Shown: positions 7,667-17,244 of the stretch, piece after piece
Numbering within the stretch: the first letter of the stretch is position 1
How the letters are laid out: each line of letters starts with the position of its first letter
Origin: Rhodopseudomonas infernalis
GTDB lineage: Bacteria > Pseudomonadota > Alphaproteobacteria > Rhizobiales > Xanthobacteraceae
Assembly (NCBI RefSeq): GCF_022271405.1
Contig: NZ_JAJNAL010000010.1
Location: 62,001 to 126,000 of the forward strand
Direction of reading: 5' to 3'
DNA: 64,000 nt
Made by a program: the position numbers and the translations under genes
The notes under the pieces: model-generated
The model's input: the letters and a program-made list of their open reading frames with translations, nothing else
The model's database searches: none
Told to the model about the DNA's origin: nothing

Positions 7667-9092
7667 CGGCGGCCTCTCCTTCGGGCGCGTGTTCGGCGAG
7701 GCCGTAGCGGCGCAGTTTGACGTAGAGGCTCTGCCGGCTGAGGCCGAGCATGTCGGCGGCCGATGCGCGGTTGTCTCCGGTGAGTTCGAGCGCCGCCTCG
7801 ATCGACAGCTTTTCGATCACGTCCGTCGTCTCGCGCACGAGGTCGCGCAGCGGCACCCGGCCGATCAGCTCGGTGAGCTGCGCGACCGAGCGCGGCAGCT
7901 CCCGCTTCGAGCTCGCCGCCGCGGGCAGCCGCTTTTCGACGTTGCGGATCGCGAACCCGAAGCACGGCTTGTCGTCGGTGTCGTTGAGGGCAACGGCTGA
8001 CACTTCGACCTCGGCAGCCGCGCCATATTCGCCACGCAGCACGGTGGCGAACAGCTTGATCGTGCCGCTCTGCCGGAGATTGGCCAGCGCGACGCTGAGA
8101 TCGACGCCGGTGCGGCCGAGCCAGCGATCGAGCAATTCGCCGCGCGCCTGCTCGGCGCTGCCGAGCTGCGCCATTTCGAGAAAAGCCAGATTGGTGCGGA
8201 CGACGCGGCCGTCGAACTGGGTGATCACCAGCGCGTCGGCGGCGGATTCGAAATATTTCAGCAGCAGCGAGGCGCTCTTCGCGGCACCGAGTTCCGGCAC
8301 CGGCGATTGCGACGTCAGCCGCACCAGGAACAGCGAGGCATTCTCCTGCCGGAACAGCGACGCCGACATCTCACAGGCGCGGCCGGAATTGGCGAGCCGC
8401 ACCTTGGCGCGGCCATCACGCCCGGTCGACCGGACATCCGCCAGCAAGCCCAGCACGGCCGCTCGGTCTGCGGCATCGAAGTGACTGACGAGAGAAGAGT
8501 TTTGCGTTTGCGGGGCAGTCGCGTCGAACATCGCCAGCGTCGCGGGATTGGTGTCGACAATCAGTTCGCTGGTCGCATCCACGATCATGACGGCTTCCGA
8601 AGACACCTGGAACAGCAGGCGATAGCGGGTTTCCGCGTGGCGGAGCCGGATGTAGTCCCGCTCCATCGATTGCTGCGCGTTGATTAGCCGCTGCTGCATC
8701 AATGCGAGTTGACGCAGATCACGACCGACCACCAGCAGCCGATCATCGCGTCCGAAGCCAACGGCCGAATACAACACCGGAACGTCGTCGCCTCCGGGGG
8801 ACGGGTGGTTCACCTGACGCCAGGTCGGGGCGTCGCGCACCGTGGCATCGAGCAGCAATTCACGAATCTTCGGTTGGGTATCGGACGTCACCACGTCGAC
8901 CAGCCGGGAGCCGAGCCAGCGGCCCTGCGCGTCCAATTCGAGCGCCAGTTCGTCTTTGTTGAACGCCACATCGAGAATGACGCCTTGAGGATCAATCACC
9001 AGAGCAACGTCCGTCGCCGTAGCGATCAGCTTCGCCGCAGCCCCGGCACCGAGATCCCCCAGCGATTCGTTCGGCGATTTGAACACTTGCAC
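7659..9092 (-). CDS. ppsR1: Photosynthesis gene repressor PpsR1 (CrtJ/PpsR family)
   Basis: Second PpsR paralogue, 477 residues, with the same layout as PpsR2: N-terminal PAS (about 20-125), Gln-linker helix (about 125-155), two PAS domains (about 155-265 and 270-390) and a Fis-type HTH (about 430-468, MLGLSRQSLYVKLRRYG). Its two cysteines are Cys240 and Cys377, both in or beside PAS domains and neither in the HTH. It heads the ppsR1-bchG-bch2-bchP operon, so the repressor is made together with late bacteriochlorophyll enzymes. The 1/2 naming follows the pairing of the other copy with bphP1 and is otherwise by convention. Confidence 0.92.
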   Translation of the reverse strand: MQVFKSPNESLGDLGAGAAAKLIATATDVALVIDPQGVILDVAFNKDELALELDAQGRWLGSRLVDVVTSDTQPKIRELLLDATVRDAPTWRQVNHPSPGGDDVPVLYSAVGFGRDDRLLVVGRDLRQLALMQQRLINAQQSMERDYIRLRHAETRYRLLFQVSSEAVMIVDATSELIVDTNPATLAMFDATAPQTQNSSLVSHFDAADRAAVLGLLADVRSTGRDGRAKVRLANSGRACEMSASLFRQENASLFLVRLTSQSPVPELGAAKSASLLLKYFESAADALVITQFDGRVVRTNLAFLEMAQLGSAEQARGELLDRWLGRTGVDLSVALANLRQSGTIKLFATVLRGEYGAAAEVEVSAVALNDTDDKPCFGFAIRNVEKRLPAAASSKRELPRSVAQLTELIGRVPLRDLVRETTDVIEKLSIEAALELTGDNRASAADMLGLSRQSLYVKLRRYGLAEHAPEGEAADE

Positions 9093-9330
9093 CAGGGCAA
9101 ATATCCTCCAGCAAGAACCCGTCCCTCCGTCCGGCGCCTGCGTCCACCAAGTCTTGTTGTTGCCTTGAGCCTTAGATGGAGCTGCGGGCCGGCGTCGGCT
9201 TGTCTTGGCGATTCACGCGCGAATGGGACGTGCTTCTTTAGCTCACGTCGCTCCGCACGTCATGATCCGGCGGAGATGTTTGTCCGGGGCCCGGCTGCCT
9301 ATATTTCCGGTTCGTAGGGCCCCAAGCAGC

Positions 9331-9363
9331 GCACGCCTGATCGGTATTTTCAATCAGGCGTGC
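9331..9363. terminator. Hairpin between pufM and ppsR1
   Basis: Perfect 11-base inverted repeat (9331-9341 with 9353-9363) about 30 bases past the pufM stop. There is no long T run on the minus strand, so it may act as a terminator or as a 3' stabiliser of the puf mRNA. The rest of the 301-base gap 9093-9393 shows nothing I recognise except whatever promotes ppsR1; no PpsR box was found there. Confidence 0.65.
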
Positions 9364-9393
9364 GCAATTTTCAGTCGAGAGGATCTGGCTGTC

Positions 9394-10317
9394 CTACCGC
9401 GGCGGAGCCAGACCGTGCTTCACGCCCCAGTCGAACCAGTTGTCGACCACCGGGCCGGTGAGGATGATGCCGATCGCACCGGTCAGCGGGCACAGCACCG
9501 CAAACCACCAGGCCCAGCGATGGATCGATTCGGCCGTCGCATTGAAGCCCATCGTCCAGCGCCAGAACAGAGCAGCGCGTTCAAGAGCAGTACCACGATC
9601 GAGCATCTGCTCGATTTCGCGCTCGCCGCCGTAGCGGCTCACCGCCAGAATGGTCGCACCATGCATGGCGAACAGCAGAGCCGAGCCGTACAGGAAGGCG
9701 ATCGAGAGGCAGTGGAAGGGGTTGTAGTACAGGTTGCCGTACTTGATCGAGAAGTTGTTGGTCCAGTCGAGGTGCGGGAAGATGCCGAACGGCGGCGCTT
9801 CGCTGAACGTGCCCATCAGCACCGGCTGGATGAAGCCGAGCGACAGATAGAGCAGGATCGCCGAGGCGAACGCCCACGACACGTGGGTGCCCATGCCGAG
9901 CGCCCGCGAGCGGCGATAGGTGCGAACCCACCACAGCGCGATCGACACGGTGAGGAAGAAGCCGGCCATCAGCCACCAGCCGCCTTCCTTGAGCGGCGGA
10001 ATGGAAAGACCGTATTCCGGCTTCGGCGGCTCGAGCGCCAGCCAGCAGAACTGGCGCAGGAATTCGATCGGGCTCCAGTCCACCGACGCCAGCATATTGA
10101 GGCCGATGATCTCGATCGCGACGAACCCGCAGAGCAGCGAGCACACACCGGTGAACCCGAGATAGATGGGACCGACCTGCGCGTCGCCGATTTTGCCGAG
10201 CCAGTAGTTGAACGTCGTCTGGGTCTCGCGGGCTGAGCTGCCGGGTCTTAGCGGCACCCCCGCATAGGCAGGTCCTTCAACCTGGACCTGCGTGAAGATG
10301 TTCTGATATTGGGCCAT
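9394..10317 (-). CDS. pufM: Photosynthetic reaction centre M subunit
   Basis: Core membrane subunit of the type II reaction centre; binds half of the bacteriochlorophylls and bacteriopheophytins, QA and the non-haem iron together with PufL. The 307 residues have five membrane helices. Conserved segments include [26 protein letters not shown] with the chlorophyll-ligand histidine, FAMHGATIL, and [16 protein letters not shown] with an iron-ligand histidine. It is the last gene of the pufQBALM run, 27 bases after pufL. No pufC (tetrahaem cytochrome) or pufX is found downstream: the next gene is ppsR1. Confidence 0.98.
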   Translation of the reverse strand: MAQYQNIFTQVQVEGPAYAGVPLRPGSSARETQTTFNYWLGKIGDAQVGPIYLGFTGVCSLLCGFVAIEIIGLNMLASVDWSPIEFLRQFCWLALEPPKPEYGLSIPPLKEGGWWLMAGFFLTVSIALWWVRTYRRSRALGMGTHVSWAFASAILLYLSLGFIQPVLMGTFSEAPPFGIFPHLDWTNNFSIKYGNLYYNPFHCLSIAFLYGSALLFAMHGATILAVSRYGGEREIEQMLDRGTALERAALFWRWTMGFNATAESIHRWAWWFAVLCPLTGAIGIILTGPVVDNWFDWGVKHGLAPPR

Positions 10318-10344
10318 GACAAGACTCTCTTGTGACCGGTTGAA

Positions 10345-11178
10345 TTACTGATTCCAGATCGGCAGGTTGCGCCACCAGTTCCACCAATCCGGCCACGAAC
10401 CACCTTCGGCGAGCACAGGGCCGCTGAGGATCATGCAGACCGCACTGAAGAACACGGCAGCCAGCGCCAGGAACAGACCGAGGCGATGAATGCCGATGGT
10501 GCCGATCGAGTAACCGACCAGATCACGGAAGATGGTGTTCTCATGCTCGGGCGACTTCACCGGCTCGCCGCGGTCCGGATTGAGGGCCGAGAGAACCAGA
10601 GCGCCATGCAGCGCCAGCGCCAGACAGGTCGTGAAGAAGAACGTGATCGCGATCATGTGCGCGGGATTGTAGTGGAACTGGCCGTAGGCGTAGCCGGTGT
10701 TCGACACCCAATCGAGATGCGTGAAGATGCCGTAGGGGAAGCCGTAGCTCCACGAACCCATCAGCACCGGACGGATCACCACCAGGGTGAGATAGGCGAA
10801 GATCGCGAAGCTGAAGGCGAACGGGACGTGATAGCCGATGCCGAGCTTGCGGCAGATCTCGACTTCACGCAGCGCCCAGGACACGAAGGCGCCGGTCGCG
10901 AAGATCGAGACCCACTGCCAGATGCCACCCTCGGCGAGAGGTGCGAAGCCCAAGCCGTATTTGGCGTCCGGCGGGTTGACGCTGATCTGCCAAAGATTCC
11001 AGGTCGGGCCGAGCGCGGTATTCCAAACGATCAGCGCGATCCCGAGTAGAGCGCAGAACACCGTCGCGACGCCGAAGAAACCGACATAGAACGGGCCGAC
11101 CCAGAAATCGAACAGGTCGCCTCCGATTAGCGTTCCGCCACGAACGCGGTATTTTTTCTCAAAACTGAGCATTGCCAT
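10345..11178 (-). CDS. pufL: Photosynthetic reaction centre L subunit
   Basis: Partner of PufM in the reaction-centre core; holds the special pair, the active electron-transfer branch and the QB site. The 277 residues have five membrane helices. Visible landmarks are the start [15 protein letters not shown], the [21 protein letters not shown] segment with the chlorophyll and iron ligands, [11 protein letters not shown] with another iron-ligand histidine, and [15 protein letters not shown] with the QB-pocket serine and an iron-ligand histidine. Length and motifs are normal for purple bacteria. A 131-base gap with a hairpin separates it from pufA. Confidence 0.98.
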   Translation of the reverse strand: MAMLSFEKKYRVRGGTLIGGDLFDFWVGPFYVGFFGVATVFCALLGIALIVWNTALGPTWNLWQISVNPPDAKYGLGFAPLAEGGIWQWVSIFATGAFVSWALREVEICRKLGIGYHVPFAFSFAIFAYLTLVVIRPVLMGSWSYGFPYGIFTHLDWVSNTGYAYGQFHYNPAHMIAITFFFTTCLALALHGALVLSALNPDRGEPVKSPEHENTIFRDLVGYSIGTIGIHRLGLFLALAAVFFSAVCMILSGPVLAEGGSWPDWWNWWRNLPIWNQ

Positions 11179-11241
11179 CGATCGTTCCTCCGCGAGCGCG
11201 CCAGGGAAAATCCATCGTAGTGATCCGGTCCAGGTAGCTTC

Positions 11242-11290
11242 CCGGAAGCGGACGGGCCCGGCAGATGGGTCCGTTTCCCGCCCGTTCCGG
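11242..11290 (-). other. Intercistronic hairpin between pufA and pufL
   Basis: GC-rich inverted repeats: outer arms 11242-11247 with 11285-11290 (CCGGAA/TTCCGG) and inner arms 11249-11253 with 11269-11273. In Rhodobacter a hairpin at this site stabilises the pufBA segment and lets LH1 polypeptides be made in excess over L and M; the same job is inferred here. Confidence 0.6.
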
Positions 11291-11309
11291 CAAGCAATTC
11301 ATCATGCCG

Positions 11310-11489
11310 TTAGACGGGCATGCTGGTGTAGGTCTGAGAGATCTCAGCCGTCTTCTTCGGGCCGTCCAGCCAGTTGAAACGGCTGGTGCTCAGCAGGATG
11401 AAGTGGATGATGATGGCCAGGCCGAACAGGAACACGAACAGCAGGACCAGCGCGCGACGCGGATCAAACAGCAACCAAATTCGCCACAT
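11310..11489 (-). CDS. pufA: LH1 antenna alpha polypeptide
   Basis: Single-helix light-harvesting 1 polypeptide that rings the reaction centre. The 59-residue protein begins [18 protein letters not shown] and has the conserved Ala-x-x-x-His with the bacteriochlorophyll ligand His29, then the polar tail [11 protein letters not shown] good ribosome-binding site (GGGGAGA) precedes the ATG at 11489. It starts 15 bases after the pufB stop, the usual puf arrangement. Confidence 0.97.
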   Translation of the reverse strand: MWRIWLLFDPRRALVLLFVFLFGLAIIIHFILLSTSRFNWLDGPKKTAEISQTYTSMPV

Positions 11490-11504
11490 GATAGTCGTCT
11501 CCCC

Positions 11505-11702
11505 TTAGCACAGATACGAAGTCAGCTGATGGACAGTGTCCATCGCGTAGCCGGTGGCCTTCGGCAGCCACGGACGCCACATCCAAGCGAGGATGTGAGC
11601 AACAACCGCGACCACGATGAAGAGAAAGAAGCTGGTCACGAAGATCGAGTGGAATTCCTTGGCTTCCGCTTCGGAAAGTCCCGAGATGGAACCGTCACTC
11701 AT
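11505..11702 (-). CDS. pufB: LH1 antenna beta polypeptide
   Basis: Partner of PufA in the LH1 ring; 65 residues. The N-terminal polar part [20 protein letters not shown] carries one conserved histidine, and the single membrane helix contains the bacteriochlorophyll-ligand histidine in [15 protein letters not shown]. The start is the ATG at 11702, eight bases after GGAGG. A GTG three codons upstream overlaps that ribosome-binding site and is unlikely to be used. Confidence 0.97.
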   Translation of the reverse strand: MSDGSISGLSEAEAKEFHSIFVTSFFLFIVVAVVAHILAWMWRPWLPKATGYAMDTVHQLTSYLC

Positions 11703-11772
11703 TTGGTACACCTCCTAGTGATGGCCTTTCGGCCGACTCGCCGCCCTAGGGTGGGCGGCAACCAATGCCGTA

Positions 11773-11845
11773 TCGTTTCCGAAACGACAGCGAGTTACCG
11801 TTTCGTTTCCGAGAACGGCAGTGTTCCGTCCGGCGAAGCCGGACG
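11773..11845 (-). other. Three consecutive hairpins between pufQ and pufB
   Basis: Inverted repeats at 11773-11778/11782-11787 (TCGTTT), 11799-11803/11814-11818 (CCGTT) and 11827-11834/11838-11845 (CGTCCGGC with a GAA loop). All lie in the 152-base gap upstream of pufB. They probably form 5' structures that protect or process the pufBA transcript after readthrough from bch/pufQ. I see no PpsR box here. Confidence 0.6.
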
Positions 11846-11854
11846 AAATTCGAA

Positions 11855-12079
11855 TTACATGCCCATGAACGACGAGGTCACCAGAACGCTCGCGGCGTTG
11901 TGGGCCTCGCTGAACACGGATTGATTCTGTCCGTTCTGTTTGCGCCAAGGCAGCGCCCGCGTGACGATCGCACGAAGCAGAAACAGCGCGTAGCACGCCC
12001 AGAACATCAGTTTGGATTCGATCGCAGCGTTATCTGGTAGGACCCGCGAGCGACGGCCGGTGTAGACGTAATCGGACAT
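11855..12079 (-). CDS. pufQ: PufQ, bacteriochlorophyll synthesis/assembly factor
   Basis: A 74-residue protein with one membrane helix (about residues 24-42, FWACYALFLLRAIVTRA) and a basic segment PWRK after it. PufQ is needed for normal bacteriochlorophyll accumulation and is thought to carry intermediates or regulate early pathway steps. Identification rests on size, topology and position between bchZ and pufB, the place held by pufQ in Rhodobacter; the sequence of this family is poorly conserved. Confidence 0.82.
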   Translation of the reverse strand: MSDYVYTGRRSRVLPDNAAIESKLMFWACYALFLLRAIVTRALPWRKQNGQNQSVFSEAHNAASVLVTSSFMGM

Positions 12080-12156
12080 CGATCATCTCCTCACTCTGGG
12101 ATTGCGCATATTTGGTCGCGACATCGTGAACCGCATTGTTCTAGCTCAAATCTTCG

Positions 12157-13605
12157 TTATGCCGTTTGGCCATCGAGCAGCGCGGCACGTGCTTTGCTGA
12201 CGAATTCCGTCGTAACTTTCTCCTGCCCGGCGCGGCGCGCGCTGTTTTCCGCCGCGTCGCGCAAGCGCTTCGCCGCCGAAATACGTACCAACACCGGATG
12301 AGATTCGAGGACTTCGTCGAGCAGGGCTTTCGCCTCGTCGCTCCACAGCAATTCTTCGTGGCGCCGCGCGGGAGTGGGATCCACCCGATCGAGATCGCTG
12401 CCGAGCGGCAGGATGTTGAACAGCGCGTCGAACAGCGCATTGCAGACTTCCTGCACCAGATAGGTGGCGCCGGAGTAGCCCATGAACGGCGTCCCGGTAT
12501 GGCGGCGGATCACCGCGCCAGGGAACGACGCCGGGATGTAGATCGCACGGCCACCGGCCTCGGCCAGGTACATGCGCTCGTTGTAGCTGCCAAACATGAT
12601 CAGCGGCGGCGTCTGCCGGATCGCCGCACGTACGGCCTCGTTGTCCGGCTTCACGCCGGCCTTTCGCGAGAACGCAAAGGTGCACGGCAGGCCCATCTCC
12701 TCTTCGAGGAAGTGCCGCACGCCGCGCGCATAGGTATCGGTCGCTACGATCGCGAAACTGGCGGTGCCAAAGAAGTCCTGCGTCACCGAGCGCCACAGAT
12801 CCCACAGCGGCTTGATCGTGGTGTTCTTCTCGCGCTCGATGAACGGCTCCGGGTCGAGCCCGGTGAGCTCGCCGAGCTTGCGCAGGAAACGCGTGGTCGA
12901 ATGCAGCCCGATCGGCGCCTGCAGATACGGCCGCTCCAGCAATTCGCACACCAGCCGGCCAAACTCGCGATACATGCAGACGTTAACGTCGGCGTTCACC
13001 AGTTTGGGAATCTCGGCGAGATGGGTGCCGAGCGGGAACACCATGTTGACCTCGGCGCCGATGCCTTCGATCAGGCGGCGGATCTCGGCGAGGTCCGACG
13101 GCATATTGAAGGTGCCGTAGATCGGGCCGATGATGTTGACGCGCGGCTTCTCGCCCTCCTTGCGGTGGCGCTCAGGGACCTTCTTGGGTCCGTATTCTTT
13201 CCACAGCCAGGCGATTGCACGGTCGGCGCTCTGCCATTGATCCTCGTCGATCGTCCGCGGCAGGAAGCGCTTGATGCCGGTGCCTTCCGGCGTGACGCCG
13301 CCGCCGATCATTTCGGCGATCGACCCGGTCACCACGACGGCCGGCAGAAACGGATCGAGCGCACGGTGCGCCCGCTTCATCGCTCCTTCGGTGCCGGTCT
13401 TGCCGAGTTCGTCCTCGCCGAGGCCGGTGACGACGATCGGCAATTCGTGCGGCGGCAGCGCGTCGGTGTAGTGCAGCACCGAGGTCACCGGCAGGTTTTC
13501 GCAGCCGACCGGGCCGTCGATGATGACCTGCAGACCCTTCACCGCGGTGAAGGCATAGACGGCGCCCCAATAGCCGCCGGCGCGATCGTGATCGAGAACA
13601 AGCAT
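12157..13605 (-). CDS. bchZ: Chlorophyllide a reductase subunit BchZ
   Basis: Nitrogenase-like catalytic subunit that with BchY forms the catalytic component of chlorophyllide a oxidoreductase, reducing ring B to the bacteriochlorin. The 482 residues match the family length; the early [11 protein letters not shown] segment holds Cys35, a likely [4Fe-4S] ligand shared at the BchY/BchZ interface. The C-terminal [25 protein letters not shown] region is typical. The ATG overlaps the last base of the bchY TGA stop (TGATG), so translation is coupled. Confidence 0.96.
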   Translation of the reverse strand: MLVLDHDRAGGYWGAVYAFTAVKGLQVIIDGPVGCENLPVTSVLHYTDALPPHELPIVVTGLGEDELGKTGTEGAMKRAHRALDPFLPAVVVTGSIAEMIGGGVTPEGTGIKRFLPRTIDEDQWQSADRAIAWLWKEYGPKKVPERHRKEGEKPRVNIIGPIYGTFNMPSDLAEIRRLIEGIGAEVNMVFPLGTHLAEIPKLVNADVNVCMYREFGRLVCELLERPYLQAPIGLHSTTRFLRKLGELTGLDPEPFIEREKNTTIKPLWDLWRSVTQDFFGTASFAIVATDTYARGVRHFLEEEMGLPCTFAFSRKAGVKPDNEAVRAAIRQTPPLIMFGSYNERMYLAEAGGRAIYIPASFPGAVIRRHTGTPFMGYSGATYLVQEVCNALFDALFNILPLGSDLDRVDPTPARRHEELLWSDEAKALLDEVLESHPVLVRISAAKRLRDAAENSARRAGQEKVTTEFVSKARAALLDGQTA

Positions 13606-15197
13606 CAGATCATCTCCTCCGCCTTGCGCTTCTTGGCTGCGGCTTCGATCTGCTTGCGATATTTGTCGCGGAACGCCGGGTAGTCCTTCGGGGTCGATTC
13701 CCAGACGCCGGCGGCGTGACCCTGCCCGACGTCGCCGAAGAACTCTTTCATTTCGTCGAAGCGCGCCTGATTAGCGAGGGCCGCGTTGACCACGTGTGCG
13801 AGCGAGCCGGCGCCGGCGACGCCGAACAGCGGCCGCGCCGAAATCAGATTGGTGAAGTACAAAGACGGGATCGCCATCGTCTTGGCCTTCTGCACCACCG
13901 GGGTGGTGCCGATCGCAAGATCCGGACGGAATTCCTCGACCGCCGCGAAGTCCTGCTCCAGCGAGGCGCGGTACTGCACCCGCACGCCCTTGGCCTCGAG
14001 CCATTCGCGGTCGAGCTCGGACCACGGCGTGCGTGGCACGGCGGTGCCGACATAAGGCACACGCGCGCCGCTTTCGATCAACAGCCGCGCCACCAGCAAC
14101 TCGGAGCCTTCGTAACCCGACACGGTGATCCGCGCGTCGATCGGCTTGGCGGCGAGCGCGGCCTTGATGGCCGGCAGGAAACGGTTCTTGGCCGCATCGA
14201 TGTTGTCGCGCGACACGTTGCAGGCGGTGCCGATCGCTTCCAGCCAGGTCTCGGTGCCGTCGTGACCGACCGGCCCGGAGCCGACGACCTTGCGGCCGGC
14301 GAGTTCGAACTGACGGATGCTGGCTTTGTAGAACGGGTGGATCGCGGCGACGACCTGGCAATCGAGCGCCGCATAGAGCTCGCGCCATTCGCGGGTCGGA
14401 ACAACCGGACCTGCCGCCAGACCGAGCGGCTCGAGCATCATGTTGATGCCGACCGGATCGGCCGGAAACATTTCGCCGAGCAGCGTGACGGTCGGGCGCT
14501 CGCTGCGGCCGCCGCGCGGCGCCTGCACCGGCCCCTGCTCGGCTTCCTTGCGGGCATATTCCAGCATCGCGCCGGCCAGCACGTCCTTGGCCTCGGCATG
14601 GGTCGGCACGCCGAAGCCCGGCACGTCGATGCCGATGATGCGGACGCCGTTGATCTCGTTCGGCAGCAGATCGAGCGGCACGCCCGACGCGGTCGGCACG
14701 CAGAGATTGGTGATGATGATGGTGTCGTACTGCTCGGGGTCGGCGAGCTTGTACACAGCCTCGCGGATATCCTCGAACAGCTTGCCGGTGACCAGCGTCT
14801 CGGACGAGAACGGCACGTAGCCGACGGTGCGGCGCGCGCCATAAAAATGCGACACGAAGGTCAGGCCGTACACGCAGCACGCCGAACCGGACAGGATCGT
14901 CGCGGTGCGGCGCATCCGCAGGCCGACGCGCAACGACCCGAACGCCGGGCACATGCTCTGCGGCTGATCGTGCGGCCCTTTCGGGTAGTCTTCGGCGTAA
15001 CGCTCGAGCAGTTCGCTCTTGCCCGCGGCCTCGGCCGCGGCCTTCATTTCCGCCGCGCCGGCATGACAGCCGAGCCCGTCCGTTTTGGTCGCGGCGACGT
15101 CGATCGCGGCGGCGCCATCCGCCATGGCGTCGCCATCGGCTGGATCCGTAACGATCGATTCGCCGATGGGACCTGAATAGCGAGACATGACGTTCAT
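13605..15197 (-). CDS. bchY: Chlorophyllide a reductase subunit BchY
   Basis: Partner of BchZ in the nitrogenase-like chlorophyllide a reductase. The 530-residue protein has conserved cluster-ligand cysteines at about Cys83 ([11 protein letters not shown]) and Cys107/108 (GSACCVYG). It starts at 15197 (an ATG three codons later is possible), 25 bases after the bchX stop, and ends in a one-base overlap with bchZ. The first 60 or so residues are Ala/Asp-rich and poorly conserved, as in other BchY proteins. Confidence 0.96.
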   Translation of the reverse strand: MNVMSRYSGPIGESIVTDPADGDAMADGAAAIDVAATKTDGLGCHAGAAEMKAAAEAAGKSELLERYAEDYPKGPHDQPQSMCPAFGSLRVGLRMRRTATILSGSACCVYGLTFVSHFYGARRTVGYVPFSSETLVTGKLFEDIREAVYKLADPEQYDTIIITNLCVPTASGVPLDLLPNEINGVRIIGIDVPGFGVPTHAEAKDVLAGAMLEYARKEAEQGPVQAPRGGRSERPTVTLLGEMFPADPVGINMMLEPLGLAAGPVVPTREWRELYAALDCQVVAAIHPFYKASIRQFELAGRKVVGSGPVGHDGTETWLEAIGTACNVSRDNIDAAKNRFLPAIKAALAAKPIDARITVSGYEGSELLVARLLIESGARVPYVGTAVPRTPWSELDREWLEAKGVRVQYRASLEQDFAAVEEFRPDLAIGTTPVVQKAKTMAIPSLYFTNLISARPLFGVAGAGSLAHVVNAALANQARFDEMKEFFGDVGQGHAAGVWESTPKDYPAFRDKYRKQIEAAAKKRKAEEMI

Positions 15198-15222
15198 GGC
15201 GGACTCCCGGACACGCTGTGGA

Positions 15223-16221
15223 TCAAACCGCGTCGTAGATCACTTCGAGCGACGGCTTGTTCATCACTGCGGCGCCGCACATGTCTTCCATGGTGGCGGG
15301 CAACAGCACGACGTCGCGCCCGGTGATGTCGCTGGAGAACAGCCCGAGCAGACCGTCCTGGGTGAGCGGCTTCGGCCGCACCGGCGGCGCGATCCTGACG
15401 TTCTCGGCGAGGGTCGCGAACAACGGCCCCCACTCCCCGCTGGGAAGGCCGATGATCTCGTAATTCGCGCTCTTCTTGCGGATACCATCGTCGGCGGGAA
15501 TTGCCGCAAGCACCGGAATGCCCGCGATCTCGGCGAAAGCCTGCGCCTCGCCGGTACCGTCGTCCTTGTTGATCACCATGCCGGCGACGCCGACATTGCC
15601 GCCGAGCTTGCGGAAGTACTCGACCGCCGAGCAGACGTTGTTGGCGACGTACAGCGACTGCAGGTCGTTGGAGGCGACGATGATCACCTTCTGGCACATG
15701 TCACGGGCGATCGGCAGGCCGAAGCCGCCGCACACCACGTCGCCGAGGAAGTCGAGCAGCACGTAGTCGAAGCCCCATTCGTGGAAGCCGAGCTTCTCCA
15801 GCGTCTCGAAGCCGTGGATGATGCCGCGGCCGCCGCAGCCGCGGCCGACTTCCGGCCCGCCCAATTCCATCGCGAACACGCCGTCACGCTTGAAGCAGAC
15901 GTCGCTGATGGTGACTTCTTCGCCGGCGAGCTTTTTCTTCGACGAGGTCTCGATGATCGTCGGGGTGGCCTTGCCACCGAACAGCAGCGATGTGGTGTCG
16001 CTCTTCGGATCGCAGCCGATCAGCAGCACCTTCTTGCCCTGCTGCGCCATCATGTAGCTGAGGTTGGCGAGCGTGAAGCTCTTGCCGATGCCGCCCTTGC
16101 CGTAGATCGCGATGATCTGGGTTTCTTTGGTGACGGGAGTCGTCACCGGGGCATCGGGTTCAATCGACGCCTCGGCCCGGAGTTGTGCGTCTTGCAGGCG
16201 GATCTGCGGAACGACGTTCAT
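15223..16221 (-). CDS. bchX: Chlorophyllide a reductase iron protein BchX
   Basis: NifH-like ATPase that feeds electrons to BchYZ. The 332 residues contain the P-loop GKGGIGKS at 41-48, the CDPKSD switch region at 70, and the two [4Fe-4S]-ligand cysteines Cys129 (GRGCGGRG) and Cys164 (DVVCGGFG). The first 34 residues are a family-specific extension. The frame is open further upstream, but the ATG at 16221 overlaps the bchC stop by one base, just as bchZ overlaps bchY, and gives the normal length. Confidence 0.97.
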   Translation of the reverse strand: MNVVPQIRLQDAQLRAEASIEPDAPVTTPVTKETQIIAIYGKGGIGKSFTLANLSYMMAQQGKKVLLIGCDPKSDTTSLLFGGKATPTIIETSSKKKLAGEEVTISDVCFKRDGVFAMELGGPEVGRGCGGRGIIHGFETLEKLGFHEWGFDYVLLDFLGDVVCGGFGLPIARDMCQKVIIVASNDLQSLYVANNVCSAVEYFRKLGGNVGVAGMVINKDDGTGEAQAFAEIAGIPVLAAIPADDGIRKKSANYEIIGLPSGEWGPLFATLAENVRIAPPVRPKPLTQDGLLGLFSSDITGRDVVLLPATMEDMCGAAVMNKPSLEVIYDAV

Positions 16222-17159
16222 CAGCTCGGTCTCCAGTTCAAAACCATTTTGAGGCAGGCGGGGTCTTCGAAAGCGATCCGATAGGCGTCGGGGGCCGACG
16301 CCGCCTTCTGGTGGTGCGTGATCAATCCGTCGAGCGAGAGCTTGCCGCTGTCGATCAGCGCCTTGGTGGCGACGATGTCCGGCGGCTGCCATTCCGCCGC
16401 GATCCGGATCCGGGCTTCGCGCATGAAGGCCGGCGGAAATGCGAAGGACAGCGGCTCGCTGTAGAAGCCAGCGAGCACGATCTCTCCGGTCGCCGCGATG
16501 CGCGAAATCAAAACGTCGAGGAGTTTGGGGTCGCCGCTGACGTCGTAGATGCTACGATAGTCGCGTCGCTCGTCGGTTTCGGGGTCGATCACCGCATAAC
16601 CATCGGCGCCGCCGCTACGGATCGGGTTCTTCTCCCACACCGTCGGCGGCGGATTGCCCAGCGCGACCGAGATCCGCGCCAGCAGCCGGCCGAGCACGCC
16701 GTGACCGACGATGCAGTCCGGCGGCGTCGCGCCGCGCGCGGCGATGGCATGGTATGCGGTTGCGGCAAGGGCGATCAGAATACCGCGCTCACCCAGTTGC
16801 TGATCGAGCGGCACGACGCGCTTGGCGGGGACAACAAGCCGCGAAGCCGAGGCACCGAACAAGCCGCGGACTTCGCCGAAGCACTTCGCGCCCGGCACGA
16901 ACACCATCTGGCCCGGCTGCAAGCCTGTCGCGGCACCAGCCTCGACCACTTCGCCGACCGACTCGTACCCCGGCACCAGCGGATAGCCCATTCCGGGGAA
17001 TGGCGGCATCCGGCCGGACCACAACAGCCTCTCGGTCCCGGTGCTGACACCGCTCCAGGCAACATCGACAACGACGTCGTCGGCCGTCGGCGCCGTGAGG
17101 CTGAGGCGACTGAGTTCGACGTGTTGTGGCTGCTTGAGTACGACCGCGATGGTGTCCAT
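16221..17159 (-). CDS. bchC: 3-hydroxyethyl bacteriochlorophyllide a dehydrogenase BchC
   Basis: Medium-chain dehydrogenase that oxidises the C3 hydroxyethyl group to acetyl, the step before esterification by BchG. The 312 residues show the alcohol-dehydrogenase-like N-terminal half ([20 protein letters not shown]) and a shorter Rossmann half. First gene of the bchCXYZ-puf segment; two PpsR boxes lie just upstream, one of them overlapping the crtF stop, so it probably has its own promoter besides readthrough from crtEF. Confidence 0.95.
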   Translation of the reverse strand: MDTIAVVLKQPQHVELSRLSLTAPTADDVVVDVAWSGVSTGTERLLWSGRMPPFPGMGYPLVPGYESVGEVVEAGAATGLQPGQMVFVPGAKCFGEVRGLFGASASRLVVPAKRVVPLDQQLGERGILIALAATAYHAIAARGATPPDCIVGHGVLGRLLARISVALGNPPPTVWEKNPIRSGGADGYAVIDPETDERRDYRSIYDVSGDPKLLDVLISRIAATGEIVLAGFYSEPLSFAFPPAFMREARIRIAAEWQPPDIVATKALIDSGKLSLDGLITHHQKAASAPDAYRIAFEDPACLKMVLNWRPS

Positions 17160-17200
17160 CGCTTACTCCAAATCCAGGCGGCAAAGTCCCGCCGATGGAG

Positions 17201-17244
17201 TGTCAGAGTAAACTGACGGACCGCAGTGTCAAGCTAGATTAACA
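17201..17244. promoter_or_regulatory. Tandem PpsR operators upstream of bchC
   Basis: A perfect TGT-N12-ACA at 17227-17244 and a near-perfect TGT-N12-ACG at 17201-17218, 26 bases apart (start to start). The upstream copy includes the crtF stop codon. Paired sites are typical of CrtJ/PpsR cooperative binding, and bchC is a classic target. The closer box is 42 bases from the bchC start. Confidence 0.82.

Noticed and set aside
12166-15176. Long plus-strand frames opposite bchZ and bchY
   Set aside because: They are antisense shadows of strongly conserved genes and have no protein-like features.
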